Of a DNA stretch of 11,559 nt, positions 1 to 6,479 are shown piece after piece. Made by a program: the position numbers and the translations under genes. Source of the DNA: Bacteroidales bacterium (lineage in GTDB: Bacteria; Bacteroidota; Bacteroidia; Bacteroidales; VadinHA17); NCBI GenBank assembly GCA_016936695.1, contig JAFGXK010000017.1:1-11559 (forward strand). Reading direction: 5' to 3'. Position 1 is the first letter of the stretch; the number at the start of each line of letters is the position of its first letter. The notes under the pieces are model-generated. The model had not been told where the DNA came from and ran no database searches. It worked only from the letters and a program-made list of their open reading frames with translations.

Positions 1-2
1 GC

Positions 3-533
3 GGGATCGGATCGTGCGGACGCGAGCTATGCTGCTCGACCTACATCACAAATTTTGTATCGGTGACAACAACCCATGCCAAATACCAGGAGTTGTCGCT
101 GAATCCGCAGAAGCTCGCGGGGCAGTGCGGCAAGCTGAAGTGCTGCCTGAACTTCGAATTCGACTGTTACGTTGATGCCCAGCGTTCATTCCCTCCAAGG
201 GAAGTCCCGTTGTATCTGGCCGGCAGGACAGCCTATTTCCAGAAAATAGAAGTACACAAAAGTATCTACTGGTACAGCGACTCCGAGTCTCCGACAAGCC
301 TGACACCGGTACCGGTCAGCAGGGTAAAGGAGATCCAGGATCTCAACAGAAAAGGCATAAAACCTGAAAAACTATTATCTGTCCGAGAACCGTCAGAAGC
401 AATCACTCAATCGCAGGATCTGCTCAGCAGCAGCAGTCTGACACGTTTTGATGTTCCCGAACCGAAAAATCAAAAGCGCAGACATCCCCACAAAAGAAAA
501 AACAGGAATTTTGATGACAAGAAAAACAACTAG
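3..533 (+). CDS. ricT: RicT / PSP1 C-terminal domain protein (5' truncated by window edge)
   Basis: Partial gene: the frame is open from base 3 and ends at TAG 531-533, giving the last 176 residues. The visible part starts in the conserved Cys-rich PSP1 core: GIGSCGRELCC (Cys 5, 10, 11 of the fragment), then LSLNPQKLAGQCGKLKCC (Cys 42, 47, 48). An internal GTG at 63 would cut through this core and is not the start. In Bacillus subtilis, RicT works with RicA and RicF in a complex that carries Fe-S clusters and affects RNA processing; in Bacteroidota its role is less clear, and those two partners are not visible here. After the core come about 70 less conserved residues and a very basic tail (fragment residues about 155-176, rich in Lys, Arg and Asn), which could contact RNA (inference). 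The 3' end overlaps gldH by 20 bp, so the two are probably co-transcribed. Family assignment is firm; function is inferred. Confidence 0.9.
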   Translation, partial: GIGSCGRELCCSTYITNFVSVTTTHAKYQELSLNPQKLAGQCGKLKCCLNFEFDCYVDAQRSFPPREVPLYLAGRTAYFQKIEVHKSIYWYSDSESPTSLTPVPVSRVKEIQDLNRKGIKPEKLLSVREPSEAITQSQDLLSSSSLTRFDVPEPKNQKRRHPHKRKNRNFDDKKNN

Positions 534-990
534 GATCCTGATTCTTCTGACAGCCGCAGTTATAACGGCATCGTGCGGCAGAAACGTGGTTTTTACAGAT
601 ACGCTTCCTGTACCCGGCAGGATCTGGACACTTGATAATTCAGCCACATTCAGCTTCAGCGTTGACGATACCGTTAACAGCAATAACATCGATTTCATCC
701 TCAGGACAGGATCGGCTTATCCTTACAGGAACATCTGGCTTTTCGTTACAACCACAGCGCCCGGAGGCAGCAGCATAACCGACACCCTGATGTATGACCT
801 TGCCGATGAGAAGGGGAACTGGTATGGTAAAGGATTCGGAGATATCAATGAACTTAAGCTGCCATACCGCCAGAATGTGTTCTTTCCCACATCCGGGACC
901 TACCAGGTGACTGTCGCCCACGGAATGCGCAGTGCAGGCCTTAAAGGAGTATATGACATAGGGCTGAGGGTCGAAAAAAACATAAAATAG
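514..990 (+). CDS. gldH: Gliding motility lipoprotein GldH
   Basis: 158-residue lipoprotein. I chose ATG 514 over the upstream in-frame ATG 448 because it puts a classic signal sequence at the N-terminus (MTRKTTR, hydrophobic ILILLTAAVIT, then lipobox TASC with the lipidated Cys at residue 21), and because AGGAA at 504-508 lies 5 nt upstream. Starting at 448 would add 22 polar residues before the signal. The mature part is a small beta-rich domain with no Cys after the lipobox. It matches GldH in size, in the early VVFTDTLPVPGRIW segment and in following ricT directly, an arrangement common in Bacteroidota. In Flavobacterium johnsoniae GldH is needed for gliding; it also occurs in non-motile species that have type IX secretion, where its exact job is unclear. 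It overlaps ricT by 20 bp and is followed 9 bp later by trmB. Confidence 0.85.
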   Translation: MTRKTTRILILLTAAVITASCGRNVVFTDTLPVPGRIWTLDNSATFSFSVDDTVNSNNIDFILRTGSAYPYRNIWLFVTTTAPGGSSITDTLMYDLADEKGNWYGKGFGDINELKLPYRQNVFFPTSGTYQVTVAHGMRSAGLKGVYDIGLRVEKNIK

Positions 991-999
991 GATTCTGAG

Positions 1000-1773
1000 G
1001 TGGGGAAAAACAAGCTTGCCCGCTGGGCGGAACTTGATACTTTCGAAAACGTTATCCAGCCTGTAATCGGGTCTGACAGCAGGAATGATCACAGGATAAA
1101 GGGAAACTGGCGCCGGGAAATATTCAAAAACGACAATCCTTTAATTCTTGAACTCGCCTGCGGAAAGGGTGAGTACACTGTAGGTATGGCAATGCTTATT
1201 CCCGGCTGCAACTTCACCGGGATCGACATTAAGGGAGCACGGATGTGGAGAGGAGCGCGCACTGCCCATGAGAAGCAGCTGAAGAATACTGCATTCCTCC
1301 GCACAAGGATAGAATTCATTAATTCCTTTTTCGCCTGCGACGAGGTTGATGAGATATGGATCACCTTCCCCGATCCCCATCCTGGTAAAAGGAATTCAAA
1401 TAAAAGACTTACCTGTCCGTGGTTCCTGAACACCTACCGTAATTTACTCAGGGACAAGGGTATCATTCACCTTAAAACCGACAATGCCGAACTTTACTCC
1501 TATACTGAAAGGCTGGCGGCTGACAACGGACTTGAGATTGTTGTATCGACAAAGGATATGCATTCCATGGACCCCGGACTGATTCCGGTTACCGGCCTCA
1601 TTCTGTCATCAGTCAGCGATCAGTCAGCCATAAGGGAAATACAAACCGGCATCCGTGATGTAAGGACACATTACGAAACGATGTTCATGGAGAAGGGAAT
1701 GAAGATCAATTACCTCGCATTCAGGCTTGAAAAAGGTAAAGAAATCAGACATGGCTGGGAAGCATCAGAATAA
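1000..1773 (+). CDS. trmB: tRNA (guanine-N7-)-methyltransferase TrmB
   Basis: 257-residue Rossmann-fold methyltransferase that makes m7G46 in the variable loop of tRNAs from S-adenosylmethionine, in the cytoplasm. SAM motif I is ELACGKGE (residues 51-58), with the acidic loop GIDIKGARM (74-82). The family signature follows: TFPDPHPGK (122-130), NKRLT (134-138), LKTD (158-161) and the C-terminal THYE (223-226). The start is GTG 1000: the resulting N-terminus, MGKNKLARWAEL, fits the Bacteroidota family, and AGGA at 989-992 (overlapping the gldH stop) lies 7 nt upstream. The length is within the family range, with a short C-terminal extension after THYE. It probably sits in the ricT-gldH transcript, and its last 23 bp overlap the next gene. 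All the signature residues I would expect are present. Confidence 0.95.
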   Translation: MGKNKLARWAELDTFENVIQPVIGSDSRNDHRIKGNWRREIFKNDNPLILELACGKGEYTVGMAMLIPGCNFTGIDIKGARMWRGARTAHEKQLKNTAFLRTRIEFINSFFACDEVDEIWITFPDPHPGKRNSNKRLTCPWFLNTYRNLLRDKGIIHLKTDNAELYSYTERLAADNGLEIVVSTKDMHSMDPGLIPVTGLILSSVSDQSAIREIQTGIRDVRTHYETMFMEKGMKINYLAFRLEKGKEIRHGWEASE

Positions 1774-2098
1774 GAATGATTTTTTCGGACAGGTATATGA
1801 AGTGACGAAACTAATCCCATGGGGCAGCGTCACTTCCTATGGGGCCATTGCCCGATACCTCGGAACGGGAAAGTCAGCACGAACCGTCGGATGGGCTCTC
1901 AACGCAAGCCATTCGGGCGGGGAATTCGTACCTGCCCACCGTGTAGTGAACCGTAACGGCCTCCTCTCCGGGAAACTTCATTTCGGCAATTCAACAACCA
2001 TGCAGCAACTTCTCGAAAACGAAGGAATTCATGTGGAAGATGACAGGGTGGTGGATTTCATCGAGAAATTCTGGGATCCGTCATTAGAACTTCGGTGA
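1751..2098 (+). CDS. Alkyltransferase-like (ATL) protein, MGMT-fold without the acceptor cysteine
   Basis: 115-residue protein made of only the DNA-binding, C-terminal domain of the O6-alkylguanine-DNA alkyltransferase family. What is seen: IPWGSVTSYGAIARYLG (residues 22-38), ARTVGWAL (43-50) and PAHRVVNRNG (61-70). The active site of true alkyltransferases is PCHR; here it is PAHR with Ala62, so no alkyl group can be taken onto that residue. The two residues that flip and hold the damaged base in the family, a Tyr and an Arg finger 14 residues apart, are kept as Tyr30 and Arg44. Known ATL proteins bind O6-alkylguanine and hand it to nucleotide excision repair; that role is inferred here. ATG 1751 is preferred over TTG 1727; it overlaps trmB by 23 bp, suggesting translational coupling. 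Last gene of its cluster. Confidence 0.88.
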   Translation: MAGKHQNKNDFFGQVYEVTKLIPWGSVTSYGAIARYLGTGKSARTVGWALNASHSGGEFVPAHRVVNRNGLLSGKLHFGNSTTMQQLLENEGIHVEDDRVVDFIEKFWDPSLELR

Positions 2099-2176
2099 TT
2101 ATTTGGTCAGCCCCGGAAAAATTGCTAAAATTGCGGCTTATTTATAATTGATTTAAATAAAAATTGAGAATTGGGC

Positions 2177-2304
2177 TTGACCCCCCACCCCCCCTAAAGG
2201 GAGAGCTGGAAATGCAGTAAATTTATTATTTTGTGTTAACCATGAAATAAAAACAACCAATGTTCGCTGATTTCAAGGCCCCCTTTAGGGGGTTTGGGGG
2301 TGAA
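2177..2304. repeat. Large imperfect inverted repeat with C-rich and G-rich arms
   Basis: In the gene-free interval 2099-2339 the left arm 2177-2201 (TTGA, C6, A, C7, TAAAGGG) is almost the reverse complement of the right arm 2281-2304, whose complement reads TTCA, C5, AAA, C5, TAAAGGG. The complementarity continues weakly inward (CTGGAAATGCAG at about 2206-2217 against CTTGAAATCAG from the complement of about 2267-2277). The centre of about 45-50 bp is AT-rich. The whole could fold as a long hairpin in RNA or DNA, ending the upstream transcript or marking a small non-autonomous repeat. A separate G7 run at 2312-2318 follows. No gene or convincing promoter was seen in the rest of 2099-2339. 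Pairing is seen directly; function is not known. Confidence 0.7.
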
Positions 2305-2339
2305 ACGGGCAGGGGGGGTAATTTAAACAGATATAAAGA

Positions 2340-3446
2340 ATGTATTCAAAAGAAAAAATTTTAAAAGCTCTTTCCAAAGTGGTTCATCCCGAAAAGGAAA
2401 AAGACATTGTCTCCCTCGGGTATATTACCGCCATTGAGACCGGTGATGACGGTATTTCGGTAACCATAACAACTGATAAACAGAATGATCCGTTTGCCTC
2501 ATCACTCAGGAGCACTGCGGTGAGGGCAATAAAGGAAGATCTGGGTCCCGATGCAGTGATCAGGGAAATAAACGTTGAATCGAGGGTTAAGGAGCCGGTT
2601 CAAAAACCAAAGGAGAGGGATATCCTTCCGGGAGTCAGGAACATCCTGGCAGTATCTTCCGGAAAAGGAGGCGTAGGAAAGACCACCATAGCCGTCAATC
2701 TTGCCATTGCACTTGCCCGCAAAGGATTTTCAGTCGGTTTGCTCGACGCCGACGTATTCGGCCCGTCGGTGCCCAGGATGTTCGATGCACAGGATTACAG
2801 GCCGGATGTAATCCGGATGAATGACACCGACATTATAGTGCCGCTTACCAAATACGGAGTAAAGGTGCTTTCCACCGGATTTTTCGTAAGTCCGTCGGAT
2901 GCGGTTATCTGGAGAGGGCCCATGGCATCGGGATTTCTGAAACAGCTTATAACCCAGGGCGACTGGGGTGAACTTGATTACCTGCTGTTTGACCTTCCTC
3001 CCGGAACCAGTGATATTCACCTGACGCTTGTACAGGAAGTTCCCGTAACCGGAGCAATAGTAGTAACCACTCCCCAGGAAGTTGCACTGGCAGATGCACT
3101 GAAAGGGATCGCCATGTTCCGCAGCGAGAAGATTAACGTTCCGGTCCTCGGGCTAATTGAAAACATGTCGTGGTTTACCCCCGCCGAACTTCCGGAGAAC
3201 AAGTATTTCATCTTCGGCAAAGGAGGAGGAAGAGACCTGGCAAGGAAGACGGATGTACCGCTCCTTGGCCAGATACCGCTTGTTCAGAGCATCTGTGAAG
3301 GAAGCGACAACGGCAGGCCGGCTGTACTGGAAGACTCGGTGACGGGTAAAGCCTTTATGGAGCTTGCAGGCGAAGTGGTTGAAAAGGTCGACAAAAGAAA
3401 CAAGGAGTTAAAGCCCACCAGCAGGGTGGAAATACACAAACAATAA
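2340..3446 (+). CDS. mrp: Mrp/NBP35-family P-loop ATPase (Fe-S cluster carrier type)
   Basis: 368 residues, cytoplasmic. Residues 1-80 form a MIP18-like (DUF59) domain; residues 100-350 are the deviant-Walker ATPase, with P-loop SGKGGVGKTT (107-116), LLDADVFGPSVPRM (134-147), WRGPMASGFLKQ (191-202) and DLPPGTSDIHLTL (218-230). Homologues (ApbC/Mrp, NBP35) carry and transfer Fe-S clusters using a CxxC motif shortly after a VENMS-type segment. Here that place reads IENMSWFTPAELPENKYFIFG (273-293) with no cysteine, and the whole protein has a single Cys, at 319. It therefore cannot hold a bridging cluster in the classical way. I recall this form from other Bacteroidota, so it may be a lineage trait rather than a defect. 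ATG 2340 gives the full N-terminal domain; no clear Shine-Dalgarno is visible. The NifU-like scaffold gene follows 14 bp downstream, so the two are probably one operon. Confidence 0.92.
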   Translation: MYSKEKILKALSKVVHPEKEKDIVSLGYITAIETGDDGISVTITTDKQNDPFASSLRSTAVRAIKEDLGPDAVIREINVESRVKEPVQKPKERDILPGVRNILAVSSGKGGVGKTTIAVNLAIALARKGFSVGLLDADVFGPSVPRMFDAQDYRPDVIRMNDTDIIVPLTKYGVKVLSTGFFVSPSDAVIWRGPMASGFLKQLITQGDWGELDYLLFDLPPGTSDIHLTLVQEVPVTGAIVVTTPQEVALADALKGIAMFRSEKINVPVLGLIENMSWFTPAELPENKYFIFGKGGGRDLARKTDVPLLGQIPLVQSICEGSDNGRPAVLEDSVTGKAFMELAGEVVEKVDKRNKELKPTSRVEIHKQ

Positions 3447-3460
3447 AAATTCAGGGAAAT

Positions 3461-3700
3461 ATGGAAGATAAAAATACCATCTGGGAAAAAGTTGTCAGTG
3501 CATTGAACAGGGTAAGGCCCTATCTGCAGAATGACGGCGGTGATATCGACTTGATTGAAATAACCGACGATATGACCGTTAAGGTAAAGCTCACAGGTGC
3601 ATGCCACGGCTGCCCCTATGCAATGCAGACGCTCAAGGCAGGCGTGGAGCAGGCGATTATACAGGAGGTTCCCGAGATCAAGCGTGTGATTTCAGCCTGA
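3461..3700 (+). CDS. NifU C-terminal-domain Fe-S scaffold protein
   Basis: 79-residue single-domain protein of the NifU-C / Nfu family. It has the expected VRPYLQNDGGDIDLIEI segment (18-34) and the cluster-binding motif ACHGCPYAMQTLK (47-59), with Cys48 and Cys51. Two copies of such a domain typically hold one [4Fe-4S] cluster across a dimer and pass it to apoproteins. It lacks the N-terminal IscU-like and A-type domains found in longer NifU or NfuA proteins. ATG 3461 is preceded by a weak AGGGAA, 14 bp after mrp, pointing to co-expression. Since the adjacent Mrp has no CxxC, this small protein may supply the cluster ligands for the pair (inference). It is complete and of normal length for the stand-alone type. 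Confidence 0.93.
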   Translation: MEDKNTIWEKVVSALNRVRPYLQNDGGDIDLIEITDDMTVKVKLTGACHGCPYAMQTLKAGVEQAIIQEVPEIKRVISA

Positions 3701-3726
3701 GGATGCCCCGGGGTCCCAATTTTGCT

Positions 3727-3769
3727 TACCTTTGAAATACTATACTCCGCTGAAGTAAGTTATAGTATT
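3727..3769 (+). promoter_or_regulatory. Candidate promoter and 9-bp inverted repeat in the porW leader
   Basis: The 81-bp gap between the NifU-like gene and porW contains TACCTTTG at 3727-3734, a full match to the Bacteroidota -7 element TAnnTTTG. I see no TTG at the matching -33 position, so the promoter call is tentative. Immediately downstream, AATACTATA (3736-3744) and TATAGTATT (3761-3769) are perfect reverse complements separated by 16 bp. The pair would overlap or follow the transcription start, so it could be an operator or a weak 5' hairpin. It is A/T-rich, and chance cannot be excluded. Confidence 0.35.
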
Positions 3770-3781
3770 AAATAACAGTTA

Positions 3782-6448
3782 TTGTATTCCGGGAGGATAT
3801 CATATAAATATCTGATAGCTCTGGGACTTCTTTTGTTCCTTTCGGGTTGTTCCGTAGAAAAGAATACGGCGACAACACGGTTTTATCATGGCCTTACCGC
3901 AAAGTACAACATTTATTTCAACGGTTACGAAAGTTATTCGGAAGGCCTTCAGAAGATAAGCAGCAGTTATACCGACGACTTCGCTGAGCTTCTCAGGGTG
4001 TTCGAGAACAGTGATCCCTCGATCGTTTCTCTCGTTTCCTCAAATATGGAGACGGCAATCCAGAAAGCCTCCAAACTGATATCACTTAAGTCAATCACGG
4101 CGCGGCCCGAGGTCGATCCCCGCAAGGATCTCAGCGAAAACGAAAAAGCCCTGCTCGAGATGAAGGAATTTAACGAATGGGTCGACGACAGCTATTTTCT
4201 TATTGGCAAGGCAAGATTCCACAAGCATGAATTCAATGACGCTGAAGCGGTCTTCAATCACTGTATTGCAGAGGCCAACGATCCTCAGATAAAGATTGAA
4301 TCAGCAATCTGGCTTGCACGGATCAGCTGCGAGAGGGGAAACTATCCGGAAGCCGCCAGACTGCTTAACGAGGCCTTGCCCGATGCGAAATCGCCGAAAG
4401 CCATGAAGGCATTCTATCAAATGACCCTGGCTGATTTGTTTATACGTCAGAAAAAATACAGCGAAGCAATAGAACCGCTTACCGCTTCTCTTGAACTGAT
4501 ATCGGGAAAAAGGCCAAAATACCGTCTGACTTATCTGCTTGCCCAGCTTCATGAAAGGACTGGAAATTCAGAGAGAGCAATATCTTATTACAGGAATGTG
4601 GTTAAAATGAATCCCCCCTACGAAGTTGAGTTCAATGCACGTATAAACATTGCCGGCGTATTTGATGTGAACTCGGGCGATCCGGGTGAAATACTGAAGG
4701 AGCTGGAAAAGATGCTCAAGGATTCAAAGAATAAAGATTTCCTCGACCAGATCTATTATGCGATCGGTAACCTGATGAAGAAGGAAGGAAAGGAAAAGGA
4801 GGCACTCGAATATTACAGGAAATCGGCCTCGTCGGTATCAGGCAACCGCAACCAGAAGGGAAAATCATATCTTGCGCTTGCCGATCACTATTATGCCATC
4901 CCCGATTATATGAACGCCGGGAAGTATTACGACAGCACTGTTTATTTTCTTGAGGAGGACTATCCGGATTACAAAAATCTCCTTACCCTTTCCCGTAACC
5001 TTGATGAACTGGTAACGCACCTGACAGTAATCCAGACTGAAGACAGCCTTCAGATGGTTGCTTCGATGACTGAGAACCAAAGGACAAACCTGATTGCAGG
5101 AATAATTGCGGAGATAACCAGGGCTGAGAGCGAGGGCAGGGTGTCGGAATATTCCGACAGGGCAAACATCGGCCAGTATTATGAGAATGCAAGAAGATTC
5201 CAGGACAATATTGAACAGGAAGGTAAATGGTATTTCTACAACCAGACAGCCCTGACTTTCGGCCGTACCGAGTTCAGGAGAAGGTGGGGTGACAGAAGAC
5301 TCGAGGATAACTGGAGGCGATCGAACAAGGCCAGGGTGGCAACCCAGCAGGCAGCCGGACTTGCCGAAGAAAACGGAAGACCTCAATCTGATTCGGCCGA
5401 AACCATTGTGGATTACAAAAAGCCCGAGTTCTACCTGAAAAACCTTCCGTTGAACGATTCCCTTCTGAAGGTCTCGGATGAAAAGATCGCAACAGCATGG
5501 TTTAATGCAGGAAAAGTTTTCGAGGAAAGAATTGCCGACAGGAAGAAAGCTGCAGAATCGTTTGAGGAATTACTGACACGCTATCCGTCGAACGAACTGG
5601 TACCTGAAGCCCTGTACAGCCTGTATAACCTTTACAGGGAAGATAACAGCCAGAAGGCAGAGGTGGTTCGTCAGCGGCTTCTTGAAAAATACCCCGAAAG
5701 CGAGTTCTCGAAAATATTGTCCGATCCGGATTACTACAACAAGAAGATGGCAGAGATAAGAATGTCGGAACAACTTTATCAGAGGGCATTTGATCTCTAT
5801 AAGGCTGAAGATTTCACTTCTGCGGTATCAATGTGCGACAGTGCGCTGACCCGGAACCAGTCGGGTTCCCTGGCTCCCAAGTTCATGCTTCTGCGGGCTT
5901 ATTCAATTGCCAGGATAAGCGATGAACGAAGCTTCAAGGAAGAACTGAACCGTCTGATAAAGGCATGGCCCGGTACTGAAGAGGCGCTCAGGGCAGCAGA
6001 GCTTTCGGCGCACCTCAATCAGCAGATACCTGAACTTAAGATCGAAGAGGACAAGGAGATTGCCTCCGAGATATATGCCGTAGACACTGTTGCCCGGTAT
6101 TCCTTTATGATCATTATTATGGATCCGCGGTTCAATATAAATCAGGCTTCGTTCGACGTAATAAGCCATAATATCGATAACCATACCGATAAGAACTACC
6201 GTACCGAAGGACTTCTTGTTGACAACAGGTACATCAGGATAACGGTATCGGGGTTTGCCGACAACTCCACAGCATGGGATTATTATAAATCAGTCGAACC
6301 CGAAAAGATTATCAGAAACTCAACAGGTGCCCGTATAATGAAGTTCCTCATCAATGAAGGCAACATGAAATCGCTTGATGAGGACAAAAATCCCGAACGA
6401 TATCTTCTTTTCTTTAATGAAAATTACCTGAAAGGCCAAAAGAATTAG
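3782..6448 (+). CDS. porW: PorW/SprE-type TPR lipoprotein of the type IX secretion / gliding machinery
   Basis: 888-residue envelope lipoprotein. The N-terminus has a signal peptide (hydrophobic LIALGLLLFL, residues 11-20) and lipobox LSGC with the lipidated Cys at 23. Residues about 135-390 form a series of TPR-like helical repeats (for example 137-165, 173-200, 211-240, 249-275, 324-350, 361-389). A central segment, GKWYFYNQTALTFGRTEF (481-498) followed by RRRWGDRRLEDNWRRS (499-514), is the hallmark I recognise from SprE. More TPR-like repeats follow (about 570-640 and 660-730), then a C-terminal alpha/beta domain (about 765-885). SprE is needed for gliding and secretion in Flavobacterium, and PorW for type IX secretion in Porphyromonas, where it is thought to connect parts of the machine. 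The start must be TTG 3782: the frame has a stop at 3773-3775 and no ATG or GTG before the signal sequence. porX follows after 31 bp. Confidence 0.88.
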   Translation: MYSGRISYKYLIALGLLLFLSGCSVEKNTATTRFYHGLTAKYNIYFNGYESYSEGLQKISSSYTDDFAELLRVFENSDPSIVSLVSSNMETAIQKASKLISLKSITARPEVDPRKDLSENEKALLEMKEFNEWVDDSYFLIGKARFHKHEFNDAEAVFNHCIAEANDPQIKIESAIWLARISCERGNYPEAARLLNEALPDAKSPKAMKAFYQMTLADLFIRQKKYSEAIEPLTASLELISGKRPKYRLTYLLAQLHERTGNSERAISYYRNVVKMNPPYEVEFNARINIAGVFDVNSGDPGEILKELEKMLKDSKNKDFLDQIYYAIGNLMKKEGKEKEALEYYRKSASSVSGNRNQKGKSYLALADHYYAIPDYMNAGKYYDSTVYFLEEDYPDYKNLLTLSRNLDELVTHLTVIQTEDSLQMVASMTENQRTNLIAGIIAEITRAESEGRVSEYSDRANIGQYYENARRFQDNIEQEGKWYFYNQTALTFGRTEFRRRWGDRRLEDNWRRSNKARVATQQAAGLAEENGRPQSDSAETIVDYKKPEFYLKNLPLNDSLLKVSDEKIATAWFNAGKVFEERIADRKKAAESFEELLTRYPSNELVPEALYSLYNLYREDNSQKAEVVRQRLLEKYPESEFSKILSDPDYYNKKMAEIRMSEQLYQRAFDLYKAEDFTSAVSMCDSALTRNQSGSLAPKFMLLRAYSIARISDERSFKEELNRLIKAWPGTEEALRAAELSAHLNQQIPELKIEEDKEIASEIYAVDTVARYSFMIIIMDPRFNINQASFDVISHNIDNHTDKNYRTEGLLVDNRYIRITVSGFADNSTAWDYYKSVEPEKIIRNSTGARIMKFLINEGNMKSLDEDKNPERYLLFFNENYLKGQKN

Positions 6449-6479
6449 GTAATTTTACATCCTGAATATAAAATCAGAG

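Noticed and set aside
448..513. Upstream ATG extending GldH by 22 residues
   Set aside because: It would bury the lipoprotein signal behind a polar stretch and deepen the overlap with ricT; ATG 514 has AGGAA at good spacing.
640..1092. 150-residue open frame antisense to gldH and trmB
   Set aside because: It lies opposite two well-supported genes, has no recognisable domain, and its composition is that of a reverse-strand shadow.
2226..2233. TTATTTTG as a -7 element for mrp
   Set aside because: One mismatch at a key position, no -33 TTG at suitable distance, and it lies inside the loop of the inverted repeat.
3704..3724. Possible terminator around CCCCGGGG after the NifU-like gene
   Set aside because: The palindrome has no room for a loop and is followed by only a short T-run; not convincing as an intrinsic terminator.
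4865..5386. 173-residue open frame antisense to porW
   Set aside because: Shadow of the porW coding frame, covering its conserved central WYFYN/LEDNWR segment.
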